Of a DNA stretch of 64,000 nucleotides, positions 42,081 to 50,259 are shown one piece after another. Source of the stretch: Candidatus Babelota bacterium (lineage in GTDB: Bacteria; Babelota; Babeliae; Babelales; Vermiphilaceae); NCBI GenBank assembly GCA_029262595.1, contig JAJCZB010000011.1, positions 1-64,000 on the forward strand, written 5' to 3'. The translations under genes and the position numbers were made by a program. Numbering within the stretch: position 1 is the stretch's first letter; every line of letters starts with the position of its first letter. Under the pieces are notes generated by a model. It worked only from the letters and a program-made list of their open reading frames with translations, ran no database searches and was not told the origin of the DNA.

Positions 42081-44300
42081 ATGCCAAAGCTACGGGTTGG
42101 CGTTTTGATGGGTGGCAAATCAATTGAAAAGGAGGTTTCTTTTAACTCCGGACGGACCATTTGCGACCACCTTGATACTACCCGCTACAGCATCGTTCCG
42201 CTCTATCAAAATTCTCTGGGTACCGTATATATTTTACCATGGCACTTTTTGCACCGCGGCAAAACAAATGATTTTGAACACCGCCTTGAAACAGAAGCTC
42301 AAAAAATTATTTGGGACGAGCTACGCGATCATGTTGATTTTATTTACATCGCAATGCATGGCCGCTATGCAGAAGATGGCATTTTGCAGGGCACTCTGGA
42401 ATTACTTGGCATTCCGTATTTAGGATCATCGCGCCTTGCAAGCGCACTCTGCATGGATAAAACAAAAATCAAAACCGTCCTTGCAAGTCATGGTATCGCT
42501 ACTCCCCGAGACGTCACTCTCGATGCGTCGCACGCGCAAACAATTACTACGACACATGCACAGGTAATTGCTCAACTAAAGAAAAAAAACATTCCGCTGC
42601 CTTGGATTATAAAACCCCGCAATGAAGGCTCAAGCATTGGAATCACGGTAGTACGGGATGAAAAAGAATTAGCACCGGCGGTGCACAAAGCCTGCATGGT
42701 ACAGCCCGGAAATCCGCAAGCTGTTTTAATCGAAGAATATTTGATTGGCATGGAATTTTCATGCATTACACTCGTTGATTATAAAACCAATACACTCATG
42801 CCACTGACGCCTACTGAAATTGTACCCGATCCGGGAACTGAATTCTTTGATTACGATCAAAAATATATGCCCGGCCGCGCAATGAAATATACGCCTCCGC
42901 GCTGCTCACAAGAAACAATTCAAAAAATACACGATACGTGCATAAAAATTATGCGCGCTTTAGATATTCAAACAATCTCACGCATTGATGGATTTGTAAC
43001 GCAAGATGGCGCTATTATAATCGTTGATCCCAACACGTTTTCCGGAATGGCACCATCCAGCTTTGTATTTCGAGAAGCTGCTGAAATGAACATGAGTCAT
43101 ACGCAGCTGATTAATCATTTAATAGAAACCGATATTCATCGCTACCGCATACCAACCACGTTCACCAAAAGCGAACAAAAACGAAATGCTATGAAAAAAA
43201 AACTTCGCATCGGCGTCCTTTTGGGTGGCGCATCTCACGAACGAGAAATTTCACTCGAATCGGGGCGTAATGTTACGTACAAATTATCGCCTGAAAAGTA
43301 TGAAATTACGCCAATCTTTGTAACTACTGAAAATAAACTATACCGCATCTCACAATCACAATTGGTGCGTAATTCCACGGCGGAAATTACTGCTGCGCTG
43401 CAAAAAGAGCAGCAGATTACCTGGCAGAGTTTGCCGGAACAATTTGATTTTATTTTTAATGGATTGCACGGCGGAGCGGGAGAAAATGGATCAGTGCAAG
43501 GGATGCTTGAAATGCTTGGAATGCCCTATAATGGATCGTCTGTATGCGCAAGCGCACTCTGCATGGACAAACATAAAACAGTCGATTTTTTACGCGCATC
43601 TGGATTTGCAACTCCCACGCAAATACTTCTTGAAAAGCAAGCATGGCGCACACATCCAAAATCGCAACTCGAAAAAATTATCAAAACTATTCCAGCGCCA
43701 TATATCATAAAACCATTTGATGATGGATGTAGCGTGATGGTAAGTAAAGCAAAAACGGTACAAGAATTAAGCGCTGCAATTGATGCCCTCTTTAAAACAG
43801 AAAAAGACGCTGCACTTATTGAAGAATTTGTAGTCGGCATGGAACTTACCGTCGGAGTAATTGGCAATGAGTCGGCCCGGGCTTTGCCCCCCAGCCATGC
43901 TGTAACGCAATCAGCAATTCTTTCAATAGAAGAAAAATTTTTGCCAGGCGCAGGAGAAAATCAAACGCCCGCGCCACTGCCCGCAGCTACACTCAAGCTC
44001 GTGCAAGCAACAATGGAACGCGTTTTCAAAGCGGTAGGATGCTGCGGCTATGCACGCATTGATTGCTTTTATCAAACCGCACAACAAAGCCCCACCAACC
44101 AAGAACGCGTGGTGGTTCTTGAAATTAATACGCTGCCCGGTCTCACTCCAGCAACCTGCATTTTCCATCAAGCAGCTGAAATTGGATTAAAACCGATGGA
44201 TTTTATTGATCGTATTATCGAGCTTGGCCTGCAAGCGCATCACACGCAACAACCAGCAACCCCACATCCAAACAAAAAGGCCACTCGCATTTCGACATAA
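42081..44300 (+). CDS. ddl: Fused double D-alanine-D-alanine ligase
   Basis: 739 residues: two complete Ddl units in one frame. Unit 1 (1-365): GVLMGGKSIEKEVSFNSGR, AMHGRYAEDGILQG, WIIKPRNEGSSIG, and metal-site RIDGF / VDPNTFSG, where the usual Glu-x-Asn is Asp-x-Asn. Unit 2 (from Met371): GVLLGGASHEREISLESGR, GLHGGAGENGSVQG, IIKPFDDGCSVM, RIDCF and LEINTLPGLTP (canonical). The omega-loop residue is Tyr in unit 1 (QKYMPG) and Phe in unit 2 (EKFLPG). Ddl joins D-Ala for peptidoglycan; normal Ddl is one unit of about 300-370 residues and acts as a dimer, so this may be a covalent pseudo-dimer. Met371 lacks a ribosome-binding site. Confidence 0.93.
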   Translation: MPKLRVGVLMGGKSIEKEVSFNSGRTICDHLDTTRYSIVPLYQNSLGTVYILPWHFLHRGKTNDFEHRLETEAQKIIWDELRDHVDFIYIAMHGRYAEDGILQGTLELLGIPYLGSSRLASALCMDKTKIKTVLASHGIATPRDVTLDASHAQTITTTHAQVIAQLKKKNIPLPWIIKPRNEGSSIGITVVRDEKELAPAVHKACMVQPGNPQAVLIEEYLIGMEFSCITLVDYKTNTLMPLTPTEIVPDPGTEFFDYDQKYMPGRAMKYTPPRCSQETIQKIHDTCIKIMRALDIQTISRIDGFVTQDGAIIIVDPNTFSGMAPSSFVFREAAEMNMSHTQLINHLIETDIHRYRIPTTFTKSEQKRNAMKKKLRIGVLLGGASHEREISLESGRNVTYKLSPEKYEITPIFVTTENKLYRISQSQLVRNSTAEITAALQKEQQITWQSLPEQFDFIFNGLHGGAGENGSVQGMLEMLGMPYNGSSVCASALCMDKHKTVDFLRASGFATPTQILLEKQAWRTHPKSQLEKIIKTIPAPYIIKPFDDGCSVMVSKAKTVQELSAAIDALFKTEKDAALIEEFVVGMELTVGVIGNESARALPPSHAVTQSAILSIEEKFLPGAGENQTPAPLPAATLKLVQATMERVFKAVGCCGYARIDCFYQTAQQSPTNQERVVVLEINTLPGLTPATCIFHQAAEIGLKPMDFIDRIIELGLQAHHTQQPATPHPNKKATRIST

Positions 44301-44325
44301 ATTTTTCACAAAAAAAGGAAGTTTA

Positions 44326-45096
44326 ATGAAACACACCCTCTCCGTTCGCCCTGAGCTTGTCGAAGGGTTAGTAAACTTACTAAAAAAGGATCTTGCTCTC
44401 AAAGCATACAAATTTTCTAATTCACAGAATCATCTTTATACTTTTGGCCGTTCGACACCATTCGACAAGCTCAGGGCGAACGGGTGGGGAGTTAAAAAAT
44501 CGATCGCTCTTGGATTAACTTTGTTTTTTTCATCATTAAGCCATTCAAGACCGAACGAACAAAAATCACCCATCATAATTACACAAGAATCAATTGCATC
44601 CTACCGCGATAAGGGATTTAAAGATTTTATCAAAGACCGGCATACGCAATTTCAAACCGCTCAAAGCATCAGCTCAATTCCAATCGTAGGAACCATTTTT
44701 AATTGGGGGCTTGCGGCAATCAAGGGAGTTGATATGGAAAAAGCGAAACGTTTTTTTGATCGAGTGGCAGACGAAGGAAAAGCCTTCTATGCGCGCATGA
44801 AAAATTTTGAAACAAATGAACATAATCTCAAATATTTAAATGCCATTTTTGCGCATCTCACGCCGGAAATGATTTCAAAAAAATCTACCGAGGACCTTTC
44901 AAACGCGATTGAATCGGTTAAAGAAAAATATTTTCCTGATTCTGAAGGGATGTATACTAAAAGCGAAAATAATGCGTATACGTATGCGAGTAATACATTT
45001 ACTGATTATGCTCTGTGCAATTTGCTCGCAGCGCACATTGTTAATTCATCACCTCGACACACACGAGGATTGCAAAGAAGAAAGCACGTTTCATAA
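44326..45096 (+). CDS. Exported protein with repeats inserted before its signal peptide
   Basis: 256 residues from the ATG at 44326, 6 bases after AAGGAAG. Residues 6-14 (SVRPELVEG) and about 44-52 (PFDKLRANG) are translated from two family A repeats. Only then comes a typical signal peptide (VKKSIALGLTLFFSSLSHS, about residues 55-73), followed by a helical mature domain with FKDFIKDRHTQFQTAQSI, a hydrophobic VGTIFNWGLAAIKG, and FFDRVADEGKAFYARMKNFE. The original start was probably near residue 55. Whether the extended protein is still exported is unclear. It begins 25 bp after ddl. Confidence 0.6.
   Translation: MKHTLSVRPELVEGLVNLLKKDLALKAYKFSNSQNHLYTFGRSTPFDKLRANGWGVKKSIALGLTLFFSSLSHSRPNEQKSPIIITQESIASYRDKGFKDFIKDRHTQFQTAQSISSIPIVGTIFNWGLAAIKGVDMEKAKRFFDRVADEGKAFYARMKNFETNEHNLKYLNAIFAHLTPEMISKKSTEDLSNAIESVKEKYFPDSEGMYTKSENNAYTYASNTFTDYALCNLLAAHIVNSSPRHTRGLQRRKHVS
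44342..44483. repeat. Inverted pair of family A palindromes inside a coding region
   Basis: The left element is 44342-44368 (CCGTTCGCCCTGAGCTTG...). The right element, inverted, is 44458-44483 (CCATTCGACAAGCTCAGGGC...). Both are read through in the frame of the gene at 44326 without stop codons. Confidence 0.9.
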
Positions 45097-45130
45097 ACAA
45101 CATCACTCTGTCACGGCGCGTCAATAAATA

Positions 45131-45158
45131 ACAAAGGGAACCCGAAGGTCCCCTTTGC
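45131..45158 (+). terminator. Hairpin terminator
   Basis: CAAAGGGAACC/GGTCCCCTTTG with loop CGAA and one mismatch. It follows the plus-strand exported-protein gene; the T-run is weak. Confidence 0.6.
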
Positions 45159-45176
45159 TACATTACTATATTATAG

Positions 45177-45254
45177 TCATTTATCTAGCTCATCAGTTAT
45201 TTCATTATATTTTTCAAGATTATAAAAATAAGGTCTTAAAATTACTAACCACAT
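45177..45254 (-). CDS. Possible 25-residue ORF coupled to the upstream membrane protein
   Basis: The stop of the gene at 45254-45433 overlaps an ATG (TAATG), opening a 25-codon frame (MWLVILRPYFYNLEKYNEIT...). TAATG overlaps allow termination-reinitiation. It may equally be chance, or the frameshifted end of a longer protein. Confidence 0.25.
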   Translation of the reverse strand: MWLVILRPYFYNLEKYNEITDELDK

Positions 45255-45433
45255 TATTTTTTGTACAGCTTGTATGCCTCGATCGCAAATAAAAAAAAAG
45301 CATAAATAGCTATGCTTGTAAAATAATTTTCAAATGTATACGTCCGCATTCCATCAAAGCGTTGCAATATCATCATCACACCACCCACTCCAAGTACAAA
45401 CCAACACATGCGTCTATATACATTTTCATACAT
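45254..45433 (-). CDS. Small two-helix membrane protein
   Basis: 59 residues from the ATG at 45433 (MYENVYRRMCWFVLGVGGVMM). Two hydrophobic segments, about residues 9-22 and 35-52, are separated by QRFDGMRTYTFENYF; the end is basic (YKLYKK). The longer upstream frame runs inside the preceding gene and is not used. The ATG follows that gene's TAA by one base, so it is translationally coupled. No family recognised. Confidence 0.5.
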   Translation of the reverse strand: MYENVYRRMCWFVLGVGGVMMILQRFDGMRTYTFENYFTSIAIYAFFLFAIEAYKLYKK

Positions 45434-45434
45434 A

Positions 45435-46121
45435 TTAGAATGGCCCCGGTATTGCATTTCCTGCTGTATATGCTGCCATAGCAGCCATCTCAATAGGACC
45501 AAGTCCAGCTGCCACTTCAGCCCCTGCCGCTCCCGCCCCAACTCCAACATGATGTACCGTTGCAACAAATGCTAATTTTTCCATAGCTGGATCAATAAAC
45601 TCGCCGTTATTAGCATTCTCCAAAACATCCGCTACTATAGCTGCGCCAGGAACAGCATCAGAAACTCCTTCAGTAGCAAGACTTATTACTGCAGCTGATG
45701 GCCCAGATGCGACACCATTACCATCAGTGAGCTGATGACCTATTTTCGAAATACCTACAGCGATTGCACCGTGAATAACAGCCTTAGTTAGAAAATAAAA
45801 AATACCACCAAGAATAGGGCCACCGCCTTTAATGTCTCCATGAGCGCGAACCGCATACCCTCCATCCTGAAACTTAGACACCTTAAATTTACCCACTGCA
45901 GCAAACGCAGCTATTTCTTGACAGGATCGACCCCTAAAAGCTTCATCTATATCAGCGCGTTGCACACGGGTATGAGAATCTCCGTTATGAACCGTAAACT
46001 CATCGCCATCGTATGATAAACCTATTTCACCAATACGATCCATTCGAATTGATTCACGCGGTAGCTCCATAGCATGTAATGATGACGATAATAATAAATT
46101 TATAAGTAGTAAGCGTACCAT
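45435..46121 (-). CDS. Exported Gly/Ala-rich protein
   Basis: 228 residues with signal peptide MVRLLLINLLLSSSLHA. Residues 25-75 form a charged beta-like region (IGLSYDGDEFTVHNGDSHTR). The second half is Gly/Ala/Val-rich and weakly hydrophobic (GGGPILGGIFYFLTKAVIHG, GVGAGAAGAEVAAGLG), reminiscent of membrane-inserting or colicin-like helices, though no family match is visible. GAAGGAATT precedes the ATG. The small membrane-protein gene follows at once. Confidence 0.62.
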   Translation of the reverse strand: MVRLLLINLLLSSSLHAMELPRESIRMDRIGEIGLSYDGDEFTVHNGDSHTRVQRADIDEAFRGRSCQEIAAFAAVGKFKVSKFQDGGYAVRAHGDIKGGGPILGGIFYFLTKAVIHGAIAVGISKIGHQLTDGNGVASGPSAAVISLATEGVSDAVPGAAIVADVLENANNGEFIDPAMEKLAFVATVHHVGVGAGAAGAEVAAGLGPIEMAAMAAYTAGNAIPGPF

Positions 46122-46511
46122 GATAATTCCTTCTGTACGTTAGAAATGTTGTTACTTCACTGCTGCTGTCATATACCATTTCCTCTTTTTGAATGGTTAT
46201 GCGTTTTGTGACTCCTCTGCTTAAAGGATTAAATCTATAAATCTCTTTTAGAGATACTCCTTTTTTGTAACAAAGCAAGAAATAACACGAAAAATATACA
46301 CTTTTGCGTATTATTTTCAAATAGAGAAACATCAAAAACACTTTGAAAAAATCACACTTATATCTGAAACCATACTTAATTAGCAAGGTGAAAACTATAT
46401 TGCTAATTTTATTAGTACGATACTACACTGAGCGGTTGTTTAATTCAAAATGAGCGTACAGATTACATCTGCTTATACCTAAAGCTATCGGTGTAATAGT
46501 GTATCTGTAAC
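46122..46511. other. AT-rich gene-free stretch
   Basis: 390 bases with no convincing gene; a minus-strand frame at 46054-46386 overlaps the next gene's signal peptide and has no ribosome-binding site. It probably holds the promoter of the exported-protein gene at 45435. No repeat of the local families is present. Confidence 0.5.
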
Positions 46512-47138
46512 TTATTTTGTAATATGTAAAATGCGCTGCAGCCATTCGCGCTGCAGCGTTTCTTTTTGCGCGTCAGTAAGCTGCCACGAAATATCGGATG
46601 CATGCAAGCGAGTAATTAAATCATATAAGCAAATCGCTGCGCTCACAGAAATATTAAAGCTTTCAGTAAAACCAAACATCGGAATGGTTACAAAGTCGTC
46701 AGCCTGCTCAAGAACTTCGTCCGAAAGGCCTGTAATTTCGGTGCCAAAAAAAAGTGCTGTTTTTTGATTAATGGGCAGCTCTGAAAGGGTGTAGCCTCGT
46801 TCATGAGGCGTAGTGGCGACGATACGATAACCATCTTTTTTTAACTGGGAAATGCACTCCTTTGTGCTGCCATGCCGCTGCGCACTTACCCATTTACTTG
46901 CGCCTTTGGCCACTGTGTTGAGCGAGCGAAAGGCCTGCTCAGATTCAATGATATGCAAATCTTGCACGCCAAAAATATCACATGATCGCATCACTGCGCT
47001 CGCATTGTGCGAATTAGTAAGTCCTTCAAGCGCGATAGTAAGATACCGCGTACGATACTTCAATGCGTTTTCAATAAGTGCGCGTTTGTTTTCTGATACA
47101 AGCGTTGCAAGATAGGCAACGTCATCTGTCCCCGCCAT
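46512..47138 (-). CDS. trmH: tRNA/rRNA 2'-O-methyltransferase, TrmH type
   Basis: 208 residues. SPOUT motifs: LTNSHNASAVMRSCDIFG (motif 1, with Asn and Arg), FFGTEITGLSDEVLE (motif 2) and MFGFTESFNISVSAAICLYDL (motif 3). An N-terminal helical region and a C-terminal helix (TDAQKETLQREWLQRIL) match TrmH, which methylates G18 of tRNA. It is 3 bp from the membrane-protein gene that precedes it on the same strand. Confidence 0.9.
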   Translation of the reverse strand: MAGTDDVAYLATLVSENKRALIENALKYRTRYLTIALEGLTNSHNASAVMRSCDIFGVQDLHIIESEQAFRSLNTVAKGASKWVSAQRHGSTKECISQLKKDGYRIVATTPHERGYTLSELPINQKTALFFGTEITGLSDEVLEQADDFVTIPMFGFTESFNISVSAAICLYDLITRLHASDISWQLTDAQKETLQREWLQRILHITK

Positions 47139-47141
47139 TGA

Positions 47142-47609
47142 TCACCCCACATATTTCATTAATTCCGACATATGAATAAACATGTAACTGATCATAGCAC
47201 CAATACCGTTACTAATCCACGTTATAAGTAAAAACCCAACAAGATTGATCTGCCAAAAAAATGACGCAATACAAAAGAAAATAGATTGAAAAACTGCATA
47301 TACAACGCCCAGCCCAATACTCGGAGCCAAGGCAGATATCTGCTTGATTCCTTCTTGCGGCTCAAGAGGCGTAAATTCCCAGTTAAATATATGTACCAAT
47401 ACCCCAATGGCAATTAAGCACAGCATCCCTAAGGCAACCAACTGCGCAACCAATGAGATTATGAAAGAACGCATACGAGGACGACGTAAAATAATGCGTA
47501 ACAAAAAAAACATCACGATGCCAGTAACAACCGGATGAAACCAATCAGCCGTAAACTGCCAAATCCATGATGATAAAATGAAATCACCTAACAGCTTGAG
47601 TATCTGCAT
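47142..47609 (-). CDS. Four-helix membrane protein, unknown
   Basis: 155 residues with about four membrane segments (WFHPVVTGIVMFFLLRIIL, IISLVAQLVALGMLCLIAIGVLV, APSIGLGVVYAVFQSIFFCIASFF, LVGFLLITWISNGIGAMISYMF) and a short Arg-rich loop after the first. Probably cotranscribed with trmH. GGGAGTGC is the ribosome-binding site. No family recognised. Confidence 0.65.
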   Translation of the reverse strand: MQILKLLGDFILSSWIWQFTADWFHPVVTGIVMFFLLRIILRRPRMRSFIISLVAQLVALGMLCLIAIGVLVHIFNWEFTPLEPQEGIKQISALAPSIGLGVVYAVFQSIFFCIASFFWQINLVGFLLITWISNGIGAMISYMFIHMSELMKYVG

Positions 47610-47759
47610 ATGAGCACTCCCTTTTTAAAAATTCATATCAGAAAATCAGTTTATCACGAGACGTAATAATTTTACATGAAACGGTTGATTTACTCCCAAC
47701 GCCCTGGTATTGTTTCAAACAATGCAAAATTAAAATACCAACTTAAAAAGGGTTGTTTT

Positions 47760-48659
47760 ATGAGTAAAGTTCCTCTGTCTTCTTACAATACATTGCAAAA
47801 CTATCATGAGACCACGCAAAAGATGCGTGGTTTTTTTTTAGATCGCGGATTTATTGAAGTAGATACGCAATCTCGCCGCAGCATTTTGGCGGCATGCGAA
47901 GATCCAAAAACTGTTTCTCCGTACGTCTTTGCGGGTACTAAGTGGCCACTGCCTCAAACTGGCCAAATGTGGCTCGAGCACGATCTTTTGAAAAATCCAG
48001 ATGTGCCAGGCTTATTCTGCCACACTACAAGTTACCGCGATGAACCAAATCCAATCGCTGAACGCCACCTGAATATGTTTCCAATGTTTGAATTTGAAAC
48101 GCACGGAGACATGAAAGCTCTTCAAAAGTTACTTGAAGATCTCTGCGAACATATGGGATTTGGCTCAAAGGATCAATTCCGAGATGGCGATTATAACTTT
48201 GTAGCCGATTACTATAAAACAAAAGAAATTAATGCTGCGCAAGAAATGAGCATGTGGGATGATTTCGGAAAAGTATTTTTCTTGAAAAACTTCCCATGGC
48301 ATACGCACCCATTCTTTAACATGAAAAAAGATGGTGACGTGGCAAAAAAAATCGACACTATTTTATATGGTATGGAAACAATTGGCTCAGCAGAACGAAG
48401 CTGCAGTGTTGATGAAATGAGAGAATTGTTCCACACAATCAGTGATGGCCAATACTCACAATTGCTTTTTGATCATTTTGGCAAAGAACGAGTGCTCAAA
48501 GAACTTGATGAATTTCTCAGCCTCGATTTCTTCCCACGATTTGGAGCTGGCGTTGGCGTAACTCGTATGATTCGCGCAATGCAACTTTCAAAACAAGAAC
48601 GTGGAGAAATTCCAGTAGCTGCAACAAGCACTACAACAAGCCGCCAACAACTCGCATAA
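47760..48659 (+). CDS. Class II aminoacyl-tRNA synthetase-like enzyme (AsnRS/AsnA-related)
   Basis: 299 residues from the ATG at 47760, with AAAAAGGG upstream. Only the class II catalytic core is present; there is no anticodon-binding domain. Motif 2 is CHTTSYRDEPNPIAERHLNMFPMFEFE and motif 3 is FFPRFGAGVGVTRMIRAM, both with their Arg residues, so ATP binding and amino-acid activation are likely. Closest in style to Asp/Asn/Lys synthetases and to archaeal AsnRS paralogues that make asparagine. Substrate uncertain: it may amidate aspartate or aminoacylate a non-tRNA target. A strong terminator follows. Confidence 0.78.
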   Translation: MSKVPLSSYNTLQNYHETTQKMRGFFLDRGFIEVDTQSRRSILAACEDPKTVSPYVFAGTKWPLPQTGQMWLEHDLLKNPDVPGLFCHTTSYRDEPNPIAERHLNMFPMFEFETHGDMKALQKLLEDLCEHMGFGSKDQFRDGDYNFVADYYKTKEINAAQEMSMWDDFGKVFFLKNFPWHTHPFFNMKKDGDVAKKIDTILYGMETIGSAERSCSVDEMRELFHTISDGQYSQLLFDHFGKERVLKELDEFLSLDFFPRFGAGVGVTRMIRAMQLSKQERGEIPVAATSTTTSRQQLA

Positions 48660-48661
48660 CT

Positions 48662-48696
48662 AAAAAGGCCCCGCGTTTCTGCGGGGCCTTTTTTTA
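48662..48696. terminator. Bidirectional intrinsic terminator
   Basis: Stem AAAAGGCCCCGC/GCGGGGCCTTTT with loop GTTTCT. It separates the convergent synthetase-like and pyrF genes. Confidence 0.93.
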
Positions 48697-48699
48697 TAA

Positions 48700-49506
48700 T
48701 TATAGCTGTTCTTGATACGCATCCCATCCCGCCTTTTTATACTGCTGGGCTTGGGCCCCAGGATCATCGGCTTTATAAATGCCACGCCCAACGATAATAA
48801 CATCAATTCCCGCCTCGATTGCAAACTTCGGTGTAATATATCGTTGGCCCATGCCGTCGCCCCCTTCTTGCATTTGCACTCCCGGGCAAAAATGCAAAAA
48901 GTTCGGAGCTAAATATTCACGCGCAATAAATCCGATGACAAACTCGTGCTCTTGCGTAGCCATCGCAATTGTTTTTTGCGTATAGTCGCCAGTCGCTAAT
49001 GTCCCTGAGGAGCTCATTTGGGGCAACAATAAAAGAGCGCGCCCTTTTGATGCGCCAACTTTTTTTAGTCCTTGAATAATTCCTGGGCCAGGGACAGTAT
49101 GCGCATTTACAATGTCTGCCCAGTCAGAAATATGGTACACGCCGCCTTCGTATTGATGCATCACAGTGTTTCCGATATCGGCAAATTTACGATCTTCAAA
49201 TAAAAGAAAGTCGTACTGACTGGCAAGCTCTTTTAATTGCTTAATCATGGATGAATGAAAATCATGCAAAATATCAATGTGCGTTTTGAGCATGCAGATA
49301 TGCGGGCCTACCTGATGAATCAGCTCAAGAAGCTCTTTGCAAGAAGTAACGTCTGCCGCAACACAGAGATTTGTTTGTTTGCGCGCAATCGTTGCAAGCA
49401 GTTTTTTAGCGGTTGGATTTTTAAAGTCTGCAATACGATCCGCATAGGAAATACGGCGTTCATATACTGGTTTTTGAGGGGGCGTGGGGATATCTTGGAT
49501 GTGCAT
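48700..49506 (-). CDS. pyrF: Orotidine 5'-phosphate decarboxylase, eukaryote-like form
   Basis: Last step of UMP synthesis. 268 residues. The active-site segment FLLFEDRKFADIGNTV is of the URA3/UMPS type found in eukaryotes and some bacteria, rather than the short E. coli PyrF type. Other matches: VAADVTSCKELLEL, CMLKTHIDIL, and IIVGRGIYKADDPGAQAQQYKKAGW at the phosphate site. It is the third gene of pyrD-pyrE-pyrF, 18 bp after pyrE. Confidence 0.94.
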   Translation of the reverse strand: MHIQDIPTPPQKPVYERRISYADRIADFKNPTAKKLLATIARKQTNLCVAADVTSCKELLELIHQVGPHICMLKTHIDILHDFHSSMIKQLKELASQYDFLLFEDRKFADIGNTVMHQYEGGVYHISDWADIVNAHTVPGPGIIQGLKKVGASKGRALLLLPQMSSSGTLATGDYTQKTIAMATQEHEFVIGFIAREYLAPNFLHFCPGVQMQEGGDGMGQRYITPKFAIEAGIDVIIVGRGIYKADDPGAQAQQYKKAGWDAYQEQL

Positions 49507-49524
49507 ATGGTACCCTTTTTGCGC

Positions 49525-50259
49525 TTAAAATTGATTTTGTTGGATAAAGGTAGCAATACGAGAAACTGCCGCTTCATCAATTTTACCTGCTTGCCTTAAC
49601 GCATCCATTGCTTGCGAAAGCGTACATACAGCTCGTAGTGCAATACCGCGCTCTGCAAGTTTTTGCGCCGCTCCCTGCTCTCGATCCATAAAGCAAACAA
49701 CCTCTTTAACAATCAATCCCTCTTTTTCAAGTGCATCAATTGCAGCTAAAATACTGCCACCACTGGTTACTACGTCTTCAAGCATCACAATAGTGTCGCC
49801 AGATTTATATACCCCTTCGATCGTACGGCCAGCGCCATGATCTTTTACTTCTTTACGGGGCATAAGCATGGATTTTCGATACAACAACGCAACTCCACTT
49901 GCCAAAGGAAGCGCAGCATAGGGAACGCCACCTACGTGGTGTGCATGCTTATCTTCTATTGCATCCCACAATAAATCTACTACGTGCTGATACACATCCG
50001 GAAAAGAAATTATACGGCGCAAATCAATATATACCGGAGAAACAATACCACTTGCAAGCGTAAATTCGCCCTCTTTAATTGCGTCAATTTCAAATAATTT
50101 TGCGAGTAAATCTGCTTTAGAATTGTGATCCATATTCGCCCTTTGTGTGTGAGAAATATCAAAACGTTTTTTTTCTTCTGTACTCTTTTTTGCATCACTT
50201 GCGTGCGTTACTACCAGTGATATACAGAGTGCTAAAAATTGCAATGCTCTTTTATTCAT
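49525..50259 (-). CDS. pyrE: Orotate phosphoribosyltransferase with N-terminal signal-like extension
   Basis: Joins orotate to PRPP. 244 residues. The enzyme proper starts near residue 43 (MDHNSKADLLAKLFEI): SGIVSPVYIDLRRI, GVPYAALPLASGVAL, PRKEVKDHGAGRTIEG (catalytic loop) and the PRPP motif VMLEDVVTSGGSILAAID. Residues 1-23 (MNKRALQFLALCISLVVTHA) look like a signal peptide. The long start overlaps the pyrD stop (ATGA) and has AGGAG upstream; an internal ATG at 50133 also has AAAGGGCG. The cytosolic form could come from the internal start. Confidence 0.92.
   Translation of the reverse strand: MNKRALQFLALCISLVVTHASDAKKSTEEKKRFDISHTQRANMDHNSKADLLAKLFEIDAIKEGEFTLASGIVSPVYIDLRRIISFPDVYQHVVDLLWDAIEDKHAHHVGGVPYAALPLASGVALLYRKSMLMPRKEVKDHGAGRTIEGVYKSGDTIVMLEDVVTSGGSILAAIDALEKEGLIVKEVVCFMDREQGAAQKLAERGIALRAVCTLSQAMDALRQAGKIDEAAVSRIATFIQQNQF

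Noticed and set aside
43191-44300. Second ddl unit as a separate gene starting at Met371
   Set aside because: No stop separates the units and no ribosome-binding site precedes the ATG, so a fused protein is the simpler reading; an internal start is still possible.
46054-46386. 110-codon frame upstream of the exported Gly/Ala-rich protein
   Set aside because: Overlaps that gene's signal peptide in another frame and has no ribosome-binding site or protein-like composition.
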